The position numbers and the translations under genes are program-made. From Asterochloris sp. CNOR1 (lineage: Eukaryota > Chlorophyta > Trebouxiophyceae > Trebouxiales > Trebouxiaceae), in contig OZ017763.1 in the NCBI GenBank assembly GCA_963969365.1, positions 682,001 through 746,000 on the forward strand: 64,000 nucleotides of DNA. The letters run 5' to 3'. Position 1 is the first letter of the stretch. Every line of letters begins with the position of its first letter. Shown one piece after another: positions 54,673 through 64,000 of this stretch. The notes under the pieces are model-generated. The model saw nothing but the letters and a program-made list of their open reading frames with translations, was not told where the DNA came from and ran no database searches.

Positions 54673-55956
54673 AAATGGCCCACAATTCTGCTGTATCTTC
54701 TGAGTCCAAGCTGTTACCGACGTTTGCAGATGTGTTGGCCCACATAGTGTTGGGGGTCAGAATGCCAGCAGGGTACGTAGATACTTGTCGTGCCGCCAGT
54801 GTTGCTCTGGAATGCATGGCTGCAATGGCGAGCTACTCACTCCTTTGATGGGTTGCAATGCGGGTCAGCGTCATTGGCGCCATGCATGTTGGGGCATCTG
54901 CCATTGGAGCGTCCTAGTGTCTGATTCTCACGAGCCTGAAATGACAAGAACTGCACAAAATCCTGCGCTGCTCAGGTCTGACATATTCATGCCTCCCGTC
55001 AGTGTCTGCGGCTTTCCTGGCGCAATGATATTCTGAACGATTTGACAGACAGGCTAGAGCTGCTGCAGCCAGCAGGCCTGCATATTAATCGCAATCTCAG
55101 CAGAATTGTCAAGTGCCAGGGACACCCAGGTAAATATCAAACTCCTGTGTATTGCTCTGCCCACATGCGATCCAGATGTAATCTGCCTGAATCGTTCCCA
55201 GAGAAAAGCTTTTCTTTGCCTTACTCTGTGCAAGTCAGGACCAGAGCTGCCAGTCAAAGACCTTGACAGAGAAAGCGAAGTGGACGTGGCCTCGTCAGCC
55301 AGCCCGAAACTTGAATCAAGCACCCACGATCTGGGAAGCAACGGACTCAAGAGCAGCAAAGCACGTCCTTGACAGCTCCCCCTCCTGTCAAGATTTTACC
55401 CGTGTACTGCAACTTGCAACACGGCGTGCGGCAGCTGACATGATGACGAATGGTATTCCCAGATCAGGAAGGAATGGCCAGCTGCAGGTGCTGACAAAAC
55501 ATCAGGCAGCAGGCCAGGGTCTGTACCCATGCTATCTCAAGCAGGTGAGATCCTGTGGTGATCATGACAGGGGTATGTGGCTGCCTGCCCTCTGAGACAG
55601 ATAACTGCAGCAAGGAGCAGCTGACATAGAAGGCGAGGTCGCCGTTTACGTCTGGTGTTCTCTAAGCGCAACAGGGCATAAATGAGGGATGCAGTCTGCT
55701 CGACGCAGAACACCATAAGGCTGTGATGCAGCATCGAGGCGAGAGCTTGCTGCCTGTGGTCATAACTGGGCGATGCAGTCTGCTCAATGCAAAACAGCAC
55801 AAGGCTGTGATGCAGAATCGAGGCGAGAGCTTGCTGCCTGTGGCCTGCAATGAGCTGCAGGCAGGCAGGCAACCAGACATTCCTGTGGCCTCTGCAGGCC
55901 ATCCCTCACAGCACCAGGCACCCCTGTGGCAGGGCATCCCTGCCACTTTCTTGCAG
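54673..55956. other. Unresolved stretch with possible exons and an 84-bp repeat
   Basis: It contains the possible 3' exons of the preceding gene (see that entry), the duplicated 84-bp segment at 55689-55850, and presumably the transit-peptide exon of the Rieske gene. I could not identify that exon. Confidence 0.35.
55689..55850. repeat. Duplicated 84-bp segment
   Basis: Copies start with ATGCAGTCTGCTC at 55689 and 55773. They share ATAAGGCTGTGATGCAGCAT (ACAAGGCTGTGATGCAGAAT in copy 2) and CGAGGCGAGAGCTTGCTGCC exactly. Confidence 0.9.
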
Positions 55957-58900
55957 AGTGCGGCCTTTCGACACAGCAGCCAGGGCGGTGGCAGCTCCGC
56001 CGGACCGGGCAACATGTCAGCAGCAGTACCAAGTGCCTGAACAGCCAGCCGCTGATGCACAGCAGGTGAGCCTGCCAGCACACTGATCACAGTGCTGGTG
56101 CAATGATGAGCTGGGGCCTGCAGTGTGCTATGACAGCCCTTGAAGCTTTAAGTTGCCTGTAAGCAACTGCACACAGCGAGTGATCACAGCAAGCACGCCC
56201 GCTGGCCTGACAGTGGTCAAGCAGGATGCTGCGGTGTGCCTCTCCCCCGCCTCCTCCGCCTCCTGCCCCGTCCCCAGCAAGGCACACATAGTTTCAAGCA
56301 AGTCAAGTCTTGGAGGCCTGCCGCCTGATTGTGTGCAGTCCTCAAAGACAGGCTTTCTGCTGGCATGCATGGAACGGGCCCAGCACAGTGAGCTGGGCAG
56401 ACCGGCCAGCCTGCACTCTGCTCACACAGCAGTTGTCTGTTGGTCTGCAGGAGCCAGCCCAGGCTCAGTTCGACTGGGCCAAGCAGTGGTACCCGCTTGC
56501 TTCAACATACGACCTGGATCCTGAGAGGCCTCATGCTGCAATGCTGCTGGGTGAGGGCAGGTGCTCGAGAAGATGTCCGTGGGTTTGCTTTGTTGTTGAG
56601 CTCCTGGTAAACGACGTCGCCACTTTGGCCTGGTAGTCACTCAAAATGCGCACACACTTGGCTGGGCCACCTCCACCTGACATGCATAGGCTGTCTGCCT
56701 CAGCAGTGGCACCAGCGTCACTCAGCAGTGCACAAGAGAATTTGATTGGGGCTTGCACCAGGCTCAGCCGTTCTGCGTTGCATGTGGGGTCTACCCACAG
56801 AACAGGAGCAATCCTGTGTGGGCAGAGCTGAGCTTGCCATACCGTGCAGTACACTTAGTGCTGATTGACACATCAGGTAATGCTCCCGGGCATGCAGGCA
56901 GGGAGCTGGTGCTCTGGCGAGATAATGAGGGCGAGTGGAGGTGCTTCCAAGACCTCTGCCCCCACAGGTGGGCCTCTCAGGCTATATGTTATGGTTTGCA
57001 CGGATGTTGTTGGGGGATATGCAGCTGATGCTGCCACATGTTGCCAAGCATCTGTCATGCTGAGGCCCTGCATTCCTTTACAGAGGTCTACCATGAGATG
57101 CAGGCTGCTGGCATGGGTCTGCGCAGACTGAGGACTGCTGCTCTGCCCAGGCCTGACAGCCTACCTTTCGCAGTGATTGCTGCCACATCTGAGGAGTATG
57201 CTGCGCTTTGATTTAAGCAATCGCCTACTGGGAAGGACTTGTTATCTGAGGCTAACATGGAGCCGTCTTGTGAAGATTTGCCTGCTGCATGCTCTTGCTG
57301 GCACCTGCTGCCTTTGGCTGCCTACCTGCCTTACAAAGCTAGGGTGCAGGGCCTATGTGAGCCAGGGCCAACAAGCGCATGCTGTCTCTACTGCTGTCTG
57401 TACTACCACTACAAGGAGGTGCTCCCCACGAAGGGAGATGAGCTGTGGTCAAACAGGGCACTGCTGCGCTGCCGGCCTTCTGCTGCAATGTGTTGGTCCT
57501 CTCAGGGAATCTGAGCCACAGCTTGAACAGGTGCTGACAGGCTGCCGTGGCTGCTGCTGCAGGAAGGTGCTGCTCTCTGAGGGGCGCGTCCACAGGGAGG
57601 CCAACACCCTCGAGTGTGCATACCACGGTGAGCAGGCGGCTGCATCGACGGTCTAGATTCCTGTGCCTGGCATCAGCTGATGTGGTCAGCGTGGCGCTCC
57701 TTTCCTGCAGCTGCCCGCATGAGCTTGCTGTACCTGACACACTGACTTACATGAAAGCTGATGCTTGCCGCACCAGGGCTGTTTGGCCTGCAGCTCGGTG
57801 CATGGCTGGCCTCACCCTGGCCGGCCAGTCTGCTTTCGAACACTCTGCCTTCAATGTGCAGGCTGGCAGTTTGGACCTGATGGCCATGCAAAGGTCATCC
57901 CGCAGGTGTGTTCTGAGGACCCTGCTTGCTGCACCCGATGCTGCCTGCACGTGACTTACTCCAAAGATGCCAGAGCGCTGCACAGGAACAAGCAGCCATC
58001 CAGGGCAGGTAGCCAGCTGTATGCCTCTGCAGCACACAAAGGCAGCGTGGTTGGAGTGAAGGGGGCCCGGTCTCGCCTTGCTCGACTGCTGTTCTCATGT
58101 GTGCTCCGTGGTCTCAATGCAGATTGGGTACGAGGACAAGAACGTGGAGGCGATGGCTTGCAAGAATAAGCGTGCCTGTGCCAAGTCCTTCCCCTGCAAG
58201 GTCCTGCAGGTGAGGACAGCACAAGTGTCATGCCACTCGCCCTGCCAGGCTGCCCCGCTGCATCCGGCTGCTGGCTGTGGACAGGTGCCAACAGCCCTGA
58301 ACACCAGGTCACAACAAGCGTCTATGCCGACGCAATCACCCTGCTGCCAGCCTGGCCCCACTGTTCTCAGGTGGCAGCCATTGTGATACTCAGTGTTATG
58401 TTTCTATCTATGGTATGTTGTCAGCCTGACCTTGTTTCCAAAAGTACGGCTGCAGGTTTATGTGTTTGTGGCCGCCTGCTTCATCCCCTCACACCTCTTT
58501 AAATGCTGCACAGACCGCCTTGCTACCTTATACCTGCGTATGGCTGCAGGACCTTGTGTTTGTATGGCCAGATGACAGCCCTACTGCCTTCATTGACAGC
58601 GCTGCGAGCCCACCAGCGATAAGCCCTTTTCTGGAGGAGCTTGCACGTGAGTGGCACTGCTCAGGCTGCTGATGCTGTACTGCCCCACCTTGGCATAAAA
58701 AGTACATTGCTGCAGCATTGCTGCACCTGATCTGACATGGCACCCCTCTCACACACAGCAAGCCCCATCTTCAAGGAGCTTGCACATGAGCACTGTTTCG
58801 GCACCTGCACATGTCCACATTGCGCCACACCATCCTGCAGCACGCACCACTCCACGCTGTCGCTGCACAATATGCAGTTGTGCTGCAGCTACTCAAGCAT

Positions 58901-61900
58901 ATGATGCACGCCTTCTTGTGCACTTTCTGCAATGCTGGCTTGCATGAGCTTCCCCGCTGCCACCAACACAAATCTGCTTACATGCAGCTTCTGGGAACTT
59001 TGCCTTCACCTTTGAGCACTTCGTCAGGTGAGAGTGCTGCTTCAACTATTGCGGCCAACCTGCCCCACATTGCTGAAGCTTGCCACAATGATGGCTACAG
59101 CTGTTCTCAAGTTTGACGTATTTCATTCCTGCACCTGTTCCTTGCTGCAGGGACGTCCCTGGCAGCTTTGATGTATGGGTAAGGTTGTCTGCCCTTGCAC
59201 TCTCCAGGCCCCTGATCCATGATGCTTGTTACATGAGCATTGCCAGCAAAGAAGAGGCCACAGGGCAGCTATGAGGCCACAGTAACAAAGAATGTTGCAC
59301 TGGCTGTTGTTAGGCTGGCATCGCTGCCATCTTCAGTCATCACCGTATCATCTGTCCTGCTGCTGCAGTTGGAAAATATGACTGACCAGTCTCACACCAA
59401 TTATGCGCATCACAATGTGGCTGGAGACAGGTGCGGCTATGTCGCTGATGAGTCACAGTAAAGCAGACTCGGAAGCTTCACATAGCAGCACCTCAACGGC
59501 TTCTTCCTGAGCACAAATGCAGCATTTGGGCGGATTTCAAAGTATAGCACATATGCAAACGGCCATTAGCCTGAGAGTGCCTCATTTTGCACTGCAGGTT
59601 TGTGGACCATGCTGGAGTCTTCAGGTGTGTTTGATGGCACATTGATGTCAAAGCCATAACATGTTTCGTGAAAGCAAGTCTGGAGTCACATGTTCTGCTT
59701 ACGCCTCACAGCCGACCTGAGATGTTTAACTTTTCTGGACATGTTCGGCACCTGGTGGACAGACAGACACCCCTTTGTCTTTCTGTGGCATGGCAGCACA
59801 AGGTTATGCTGCTATGCCATGGTGGTCGTCTGCCTCTCTCAGCCAGGCTGCTGGCCTCTACTGCACCTGACACTGTTCCTCCAGGCATCTGGCGGGTGAA
59901 GGCGACATTGCCTCCCCTCAAGGCAGTTGTCTGGGTTTGCTGTAATGGCGTGACTTCCTGCCATTCCCCTGCACATATGTGGAGCTGCCATGAGGCAGCG
60001 CCCTGCCATGTCAGATGCTGCTACACATGCAGCTGCTGAGCAGCATAGGTTGTTCATGCACTGCCTGCCCTCATCGTCTTGGACTTCATGCCCTGCAGTG
60101 CCCAGTGGTCAGGTCATGCTGTGTTGCGCTGCGCTTTATAACCTCTCATTCCCTGCAGGTACTTGGAGGGTGCCATTGGGGAGCGTCCAGAGGACGGCTT
60201 CTCCTTCAAGTTTGAAGGCAGCGCAGGCATGGCTGTCAATGGCAACACCTACGTGTTCAAGCCCCCTGTCTTCACCTGGCGAGTTCAGCAATTTCCCTGC
60301 TGGCATCAACACCTTTTTGGTGTGCTGGGCTGTCCCTGTGTGCTGGTCCGTCCCTATGTGCTGGGGCCTGGCCTGCACATGCTCAAGGTCCCATCCTCAC
60401 CTGCTATGCTCAGCAGTCTCTGCATCCAGCATTGTTGGCGTTCACACCTCGTCAGGCTTGCTGGGCCAGGCCCCAGTCTTCTACGATTTCACCTGGTAAG
60501 TCCAGCAGGGGCACTGATTCTACATCTCGCCAGAGGTGACGACAGCAGCAGTCTGACATGACGGGGCAGATCAAACCTTCTGGCTCACCTGCAGCCATTG
60601 GGGCCAACCATGCTGAGCTGTGGCAGTTGCACCTGCAGGATCGTGAATGAGCCGGCACGCCTTTTCTCCATCTGGATCTGGGCAGGTGTGGTTCATGCTG
60701 CCTCTGCAGTGCCTATTGACAGTGGCAGCCAAGGCTGCTTGATGCAAGGTCCTGGACTGTCTTGCTGCTCCTGCAAGGCTCATGCTGCTTCAGGCACTGC
60801 CACCTGTCTTTCGGCCTGGGCATGCCACCATGTTTGTATGTGGTGGCATGCCTTGGCGCAGGCAAAATGCCAGGGCCATGTCACAGCTTTCTCCTTGACA
60901 GAAGTATGTTGCCTCCCAGTGCACATGAAAGCAGCTTTGTGCAGGCATCTTGTGTGTAGTGCACGCACTGTATAGCAGGAGTGTGGTGGCCTACTGGCAG
61001 CAAGGCGCATTGCTGCTGTAATCGGCCGGCCTCATCCCACCTTCTCTCTGCAGTGCCCACCTCTCCCACCACCACCCGCCAGATCATCTGCGCAGGCGTC
61101 AATACCAGCGTGTTCAAGCTGAAGGGCTTTGCCGCCTGGAAGTCAGACGTGATGCGCAAGCTGGGCATCAACAGGTGAGGCACCTCTGCAAGCCAACCGT
61201 GGCATCGCTGCTGTGTGAACAGCACAGGAGGCACCTTCCCACGGCTGCCGTCGCAGCCCCTGCTGTGTGCAAGCTTCTGGTACAGCCAAGTCTGGCTATG
61301 CCGGCACAAGGTCTGGGTGTAGCAGGTGGCTTCCCATGCATGCCATTCGCTTGGGTGTGGGTTCTTGTCTGAGCGTCAGGTTTGACTTCACTTATCCAAC
61401 CTTGCTGCTGTGCAAGCCCACTGCCTGCTGGTGACAGCCTCCTGCTGTCACCAGCCAACATGTACCTCACCAAGCTCACTGCCATTGCAGAGTGCTGGGA
61501 CACTTACGCTTGCACAAGGTCACAGAAGGTGAGTGCGCTGTTCCTGGTGCAAAGCCTCTGTCACTGCAAAGTTGGCTTCCTCCACTGCCCAAAGCAGATG
61601 TGGCAACACAGCTCCCTGCGCTCAGCTTGCAACCTGAGTTGCCACTTACTGCATGCGCTACCCTTGGGCCCATGCCGACCTGCCTTTTGGTGCCGCCTGA
61701 AGCCTGCGCAGCATGTGGTCAAGCAGGACAGCAGGCTATTGCATATGAACATGTGCTAAGATATGCCCAAGCAGATACATGTCTGCAGGTGACATAGTGT
61801 TCATGCACCGCCAGAGCAGCTACAACAAGGAGGCAGGTGTGGAGGGCAGCAATCGCTGGAGCAAGCATTACTACATGCCAGCGCAGTCTGACAGGTCAGC

Positions 61901-63512
61901 AGTGCGTGGCAAGCTGCACTGCAGCTGCAGCTCCTGCATCCCCGATACATGCTGGTGTTGTCAAAGGGTTCAAGGAAAACTGGCTGGGTCCGCGACTGGC
62001 TGGGAAATTACAGACCTGGGAGCGAATCACAACACAGAGTCCAGGGTCCCGTCAATGGTCTGCAGATGCACACATCTCTCTTGGTCTGGCCTCTGGTGCC
62101 TGCAGGGCACTTGGCATGCTGCGTAAGTGGCATGGATGAACCTCTCATGACATTATCCCTGGTATCACCTTAGCCAGTGCCCCCCCTGGTCCCGCAGGGG
62201 AGTTGCCATGCTGCGCAAGTGGCTGGATGGGCCTGGTGGCGGCGGCCCCACCTACTACGGCCCAGGCAGGCCAGGGGCAGGGCAGATGAGGGATGCACTC
62301 GGTCATCTGGACAGGCGCCTCATGCTGGACAGGACGGACCATACTCAGAACTGTTCTGCCTGCCGCCAGGTGAGCACCACACTGCTCAGCGACTTGGGGA
62401 GGCACTTGATGCTGGACAAGCGCTTGAACACGCAGGACTATCAGCTGCCGCCAGGTGGGCGCTGTTGTGGCTTGGTTGTCTGCAGCAAGTGTAGTGGACA
62501 TGCAGCGTTGCACAGCTTGGCAACTGGTGGTCAGTGCAGGCCAGTCTTGATCTTCGCCACTTGGCATGCGACTGATGCTGCACAGGCGGGCCCATACCCA
62601 GAGTACGGTGCAGCCTGCCGTCAGGTGGGCGCTGTCTTGGGTTGGTAGTTTGGGGCAGGTGCAGCAGCTGCACAGCTCGAAGGCCTCTTCATATTGCCAG
62701 ACCACTCACCCTGTGAGTCGCCAGGTAGGTAGGAAGGCAAGCAATCATTACGGACGTGTTGCTCTGCCAGGCATAGTGTGATGGGATAAGGCCCTGCGCT
62801 TTCAATCAGGGTTGCACAAGGCAAGTGGTTGCTTGTTCATGTTCTCAGCTGGGCTGCTGATCAGCACAACAACAGCTACACAGCATTGTTGTCAGATAAC
62901 TAGGTCCTCGATACAGGCAATTCAGGGAAGTCTCATGTTCAGAGCTGTGCAGATTGCTGCCAGGGGACCAATGCTCCCGCAGACCTGCTTTGTGGACTGC
63001 CTCTCCCACCTTCAGCTCTCTGGAATCACCTGTGCCCTGGCAGGTGATCAGCAGGAAGGTCAGGTTGCTCCCAGAGAGTCAGGTTGCGCAGCACAGGCTC
63101 CATCAAGTGCTGTCCTGCCGACCAACCTCACCTCTGTTTCTGAGGTAGTCTGTGACTCCAGCAAGTACGAGCCATTCTAGGTCAGCTCCAACATGCTCCA
63201 CCATCCCCCATCTGCTATTGCGAGCTCAATGATCCCAGGATTCCAGCATGTAGTCTGTCCCCTGCAGACTTGCAATCCTCTGCGCTGCAGGCTGAGAGGA
63301 CGCTTCAGACCCTGAAGAGCCTTGGGGAGGCCACCTGTCTGGCAGCATTGCTGGGGACCTTTGCCACCCTCGGGCAGGGTAAAGGACTCTTGGACCCAGC
63401 TCCGTTGGCGCTGCTGGCCCTGGCTGTGGGAGCAGAGCTGGCTGCCCAGAAGTGCGTTGTGCTCAAGCAGCAGTTTGAGTTCACCGACTGGCACCACCAT
63501 GAGCAGAACTGA
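55957..63512 (+). CDS. PAO/PTC52-like Rieske non-heme iron oxygenase (5' end missing)
   Basis: Exons 55957-56065, 56451-56550, 56898-56967, 57563-57627, 57862-57905, 58123-58209, 58550-58646, 58988-59027, 59151-59178, 59369-59430, 60159-about 60280, 61054-61174, 61491-61528, 61789-61894, 62198-62369 and 63291-63512 join in phase, except one unresolved piece between 60280 and 61054. Rieske ligands appear in ECRC-free text as FQDLCPHR and LECAYHGWQFGPDG. The mononuclear iron motif is ENMTDQSHTNYAHH. The start of the oxygenase reads FDWAKQWYPLASTYDLDPER. Late motifs are GDIVFMHRQ, SKHYYMPAQSDRGVAMLRKW, GGGGPTYYG and the CxxC in TQNCSACRQ. Two C-terminal membrane helices follow (LAALLGTFATLG, APLALLALAVGAELAA). 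This marks the chloroplast PAO/PTC52/TIC55 group. Chlorophyll breakdown or protochlorophyllide oxidation is possible; which one is not decided. The transit peptide exon was not found. Stop TGA. Confidence 0.87.
58755..58795 (+). repeat. Ghost donor in the Rieske gene
   Basis: Exon end GGAGGAGCTTGCAC|GTGAGT (58633-58652) recurs as CAAGGAGCTTGCACATGAGC at about 58773-58792. The preceding text AGCCC-TTTCT versus AGCCCCATCTT also matches. Confidence 0.8.
62370..62640 (+). repeat. Two ghost copies of the CxxC exon end
   Basis: The exon end CGCCTCATGCTGGACAGGAC, leading to CTGCCTGCCGCCAG|GTGAGC (62315-62375), recurs twice. Copy A at about 62398-62457 has GGCACTTGATGCTGGACAAG and CAGCTGCCGCCAGGTGGGC. 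Copy B at about 62568-62630 has GCGACTGATGCTGCACAGGC and CAGCCTGCCGTCAGGTGGGC. Both have lost the Cys codons of CSAC. Confidence 0.9.
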
Positions 63513-64000
63513 TGCGATGTGAAGCTTCCCTGAGTGTACCACCTGGCAGAATCCTGAGCAATATTGATGTGACGGCCTGGTCTTGAGGACAGGCAGTCGC
63601 CTTCTTGATGTGACTGGTAAGTAGCCTGGCACAACGAAAGTGGATGATGGCGTGCCCGCCTCCAGGGAGCAGGCTGGTGATGATCTACTATCTGCTCTGG
63701 CATTGAACAAACATGTGTTCTGAGGAGGTTGCAGAAACTTGACCCAGCACTGTTGTACAAATAGAAGGTACCCTTTTGTGTGTCTGTTTGCTTTTTGTTG
63801 TACAGCAGGTTTTTGAGGTTGCTGTCACAGAGATGTGATGAAGTGTGAGGAAGAATGCATGTGAGGAAAACAACATCAAGTCTCTCCATGCACAGAGGCA
63901 GCCGTGCCATGGCTCCCTCTTAGGCAAGCTTGCACAGCTGGTCTCTACTTGTTCCTATCCAATGGAGATGCATAGTATTGGTGGTGTCAAGGCAGGAACA
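63513..64000. other. 3' flank, no recognised gene
   Basis: The last 488 bases follow the Rieske stop codon. Open frames on the minus strand here overlap the last Rieske exon and show no motif. I see no polyadenylation signal I can assign with confidence; TGTAA, the usual green-algal signal, is not obvious near the stop. Confidence 0.4.

Noticed and set aside
63305-63910. 201-codon minus-strand open frame
   Set aside because: It is antisense to the last Rieske exon and its 3' flank, with no recognisable motif.

Overview
The window is nuclear DNA of a green alga, most probably a trebouxiophyte or core chlorophyte. Genes are dense and intron-rich. Nearly every intron ends in a TGCAG-type acceptor. 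Several products are plant or algal types: chloroplast ferredoxin C2, a pheophorbide a oxygenase-like Rieske protein, the mitochondrial complex-I ferredoxin, and a plant-type CUE protein. Placement below this level is inference. Gene models were built by hand from splice signals, reading phase and remembered family motifs. No search was run, so family names rest on motif recall.

Layout. 0.7-2.2 kb (-): Mpv17/PMP22 membrane protein. 4.8-6.8 kb (+): CUE-domain protein. 8.7-13.4 kb (-): class V aminotransferase-like enzyme. 13.6-16.9 kb (-): strictosidine-synthase-like/APMAP protein. 16.95-18.7 kb (-): mitochondrial C1-FDX-like ferredoxin. 19.75-22.9 kb (+): leucine-rich-repeat protein with a basic tail. 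24.6-33.6 kb: an accessory block. It holds a kinase-like gene (-) divergent from a Crypton/GCR1_C-type tyrosine recombinase (+), then a Rep-like, possibly HUH, gene (-) with a decayed zinc-finger first exon, short repeated motifs, a perfect 26-bp palindrome and a degenerate tandem array. 33.9-40.4 kb (+): eIF3 subunit L. 40.5-42.2 kb (-): unknown 217-residue protein. 42.5-44.9 kb (+): methyltransferase. 45.15-47.6 kb (-): ferredoxin C2. 47.7-52.35 kb (+): unknown multi-exon gene. 54.1-54.7 kb (+): part of another unknown gene. 56.0-63.5 kb (+): PAO/PTC52-like Rieske oxygenase.

The most striking pattern lies in the introns. In almost every multi-exon gene, one or more introns carry decayed tandem copies of the neighbouring exon-intron junction: an acceptor plus the first exon bases, or the last exon bases plus the donor. 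I call these ghost junctions. They occur in arrays of up to five and explain much of the intron length. A second pattern is frequent GC-AG introns: five clear cases, all CAG|GCAAG.

Housekeeping genes flank the 23-33.8 kb block, which looks like one or more mobile elements. Two CAG-to-TAG changes and frameshifts suggest the copies here are decaying.
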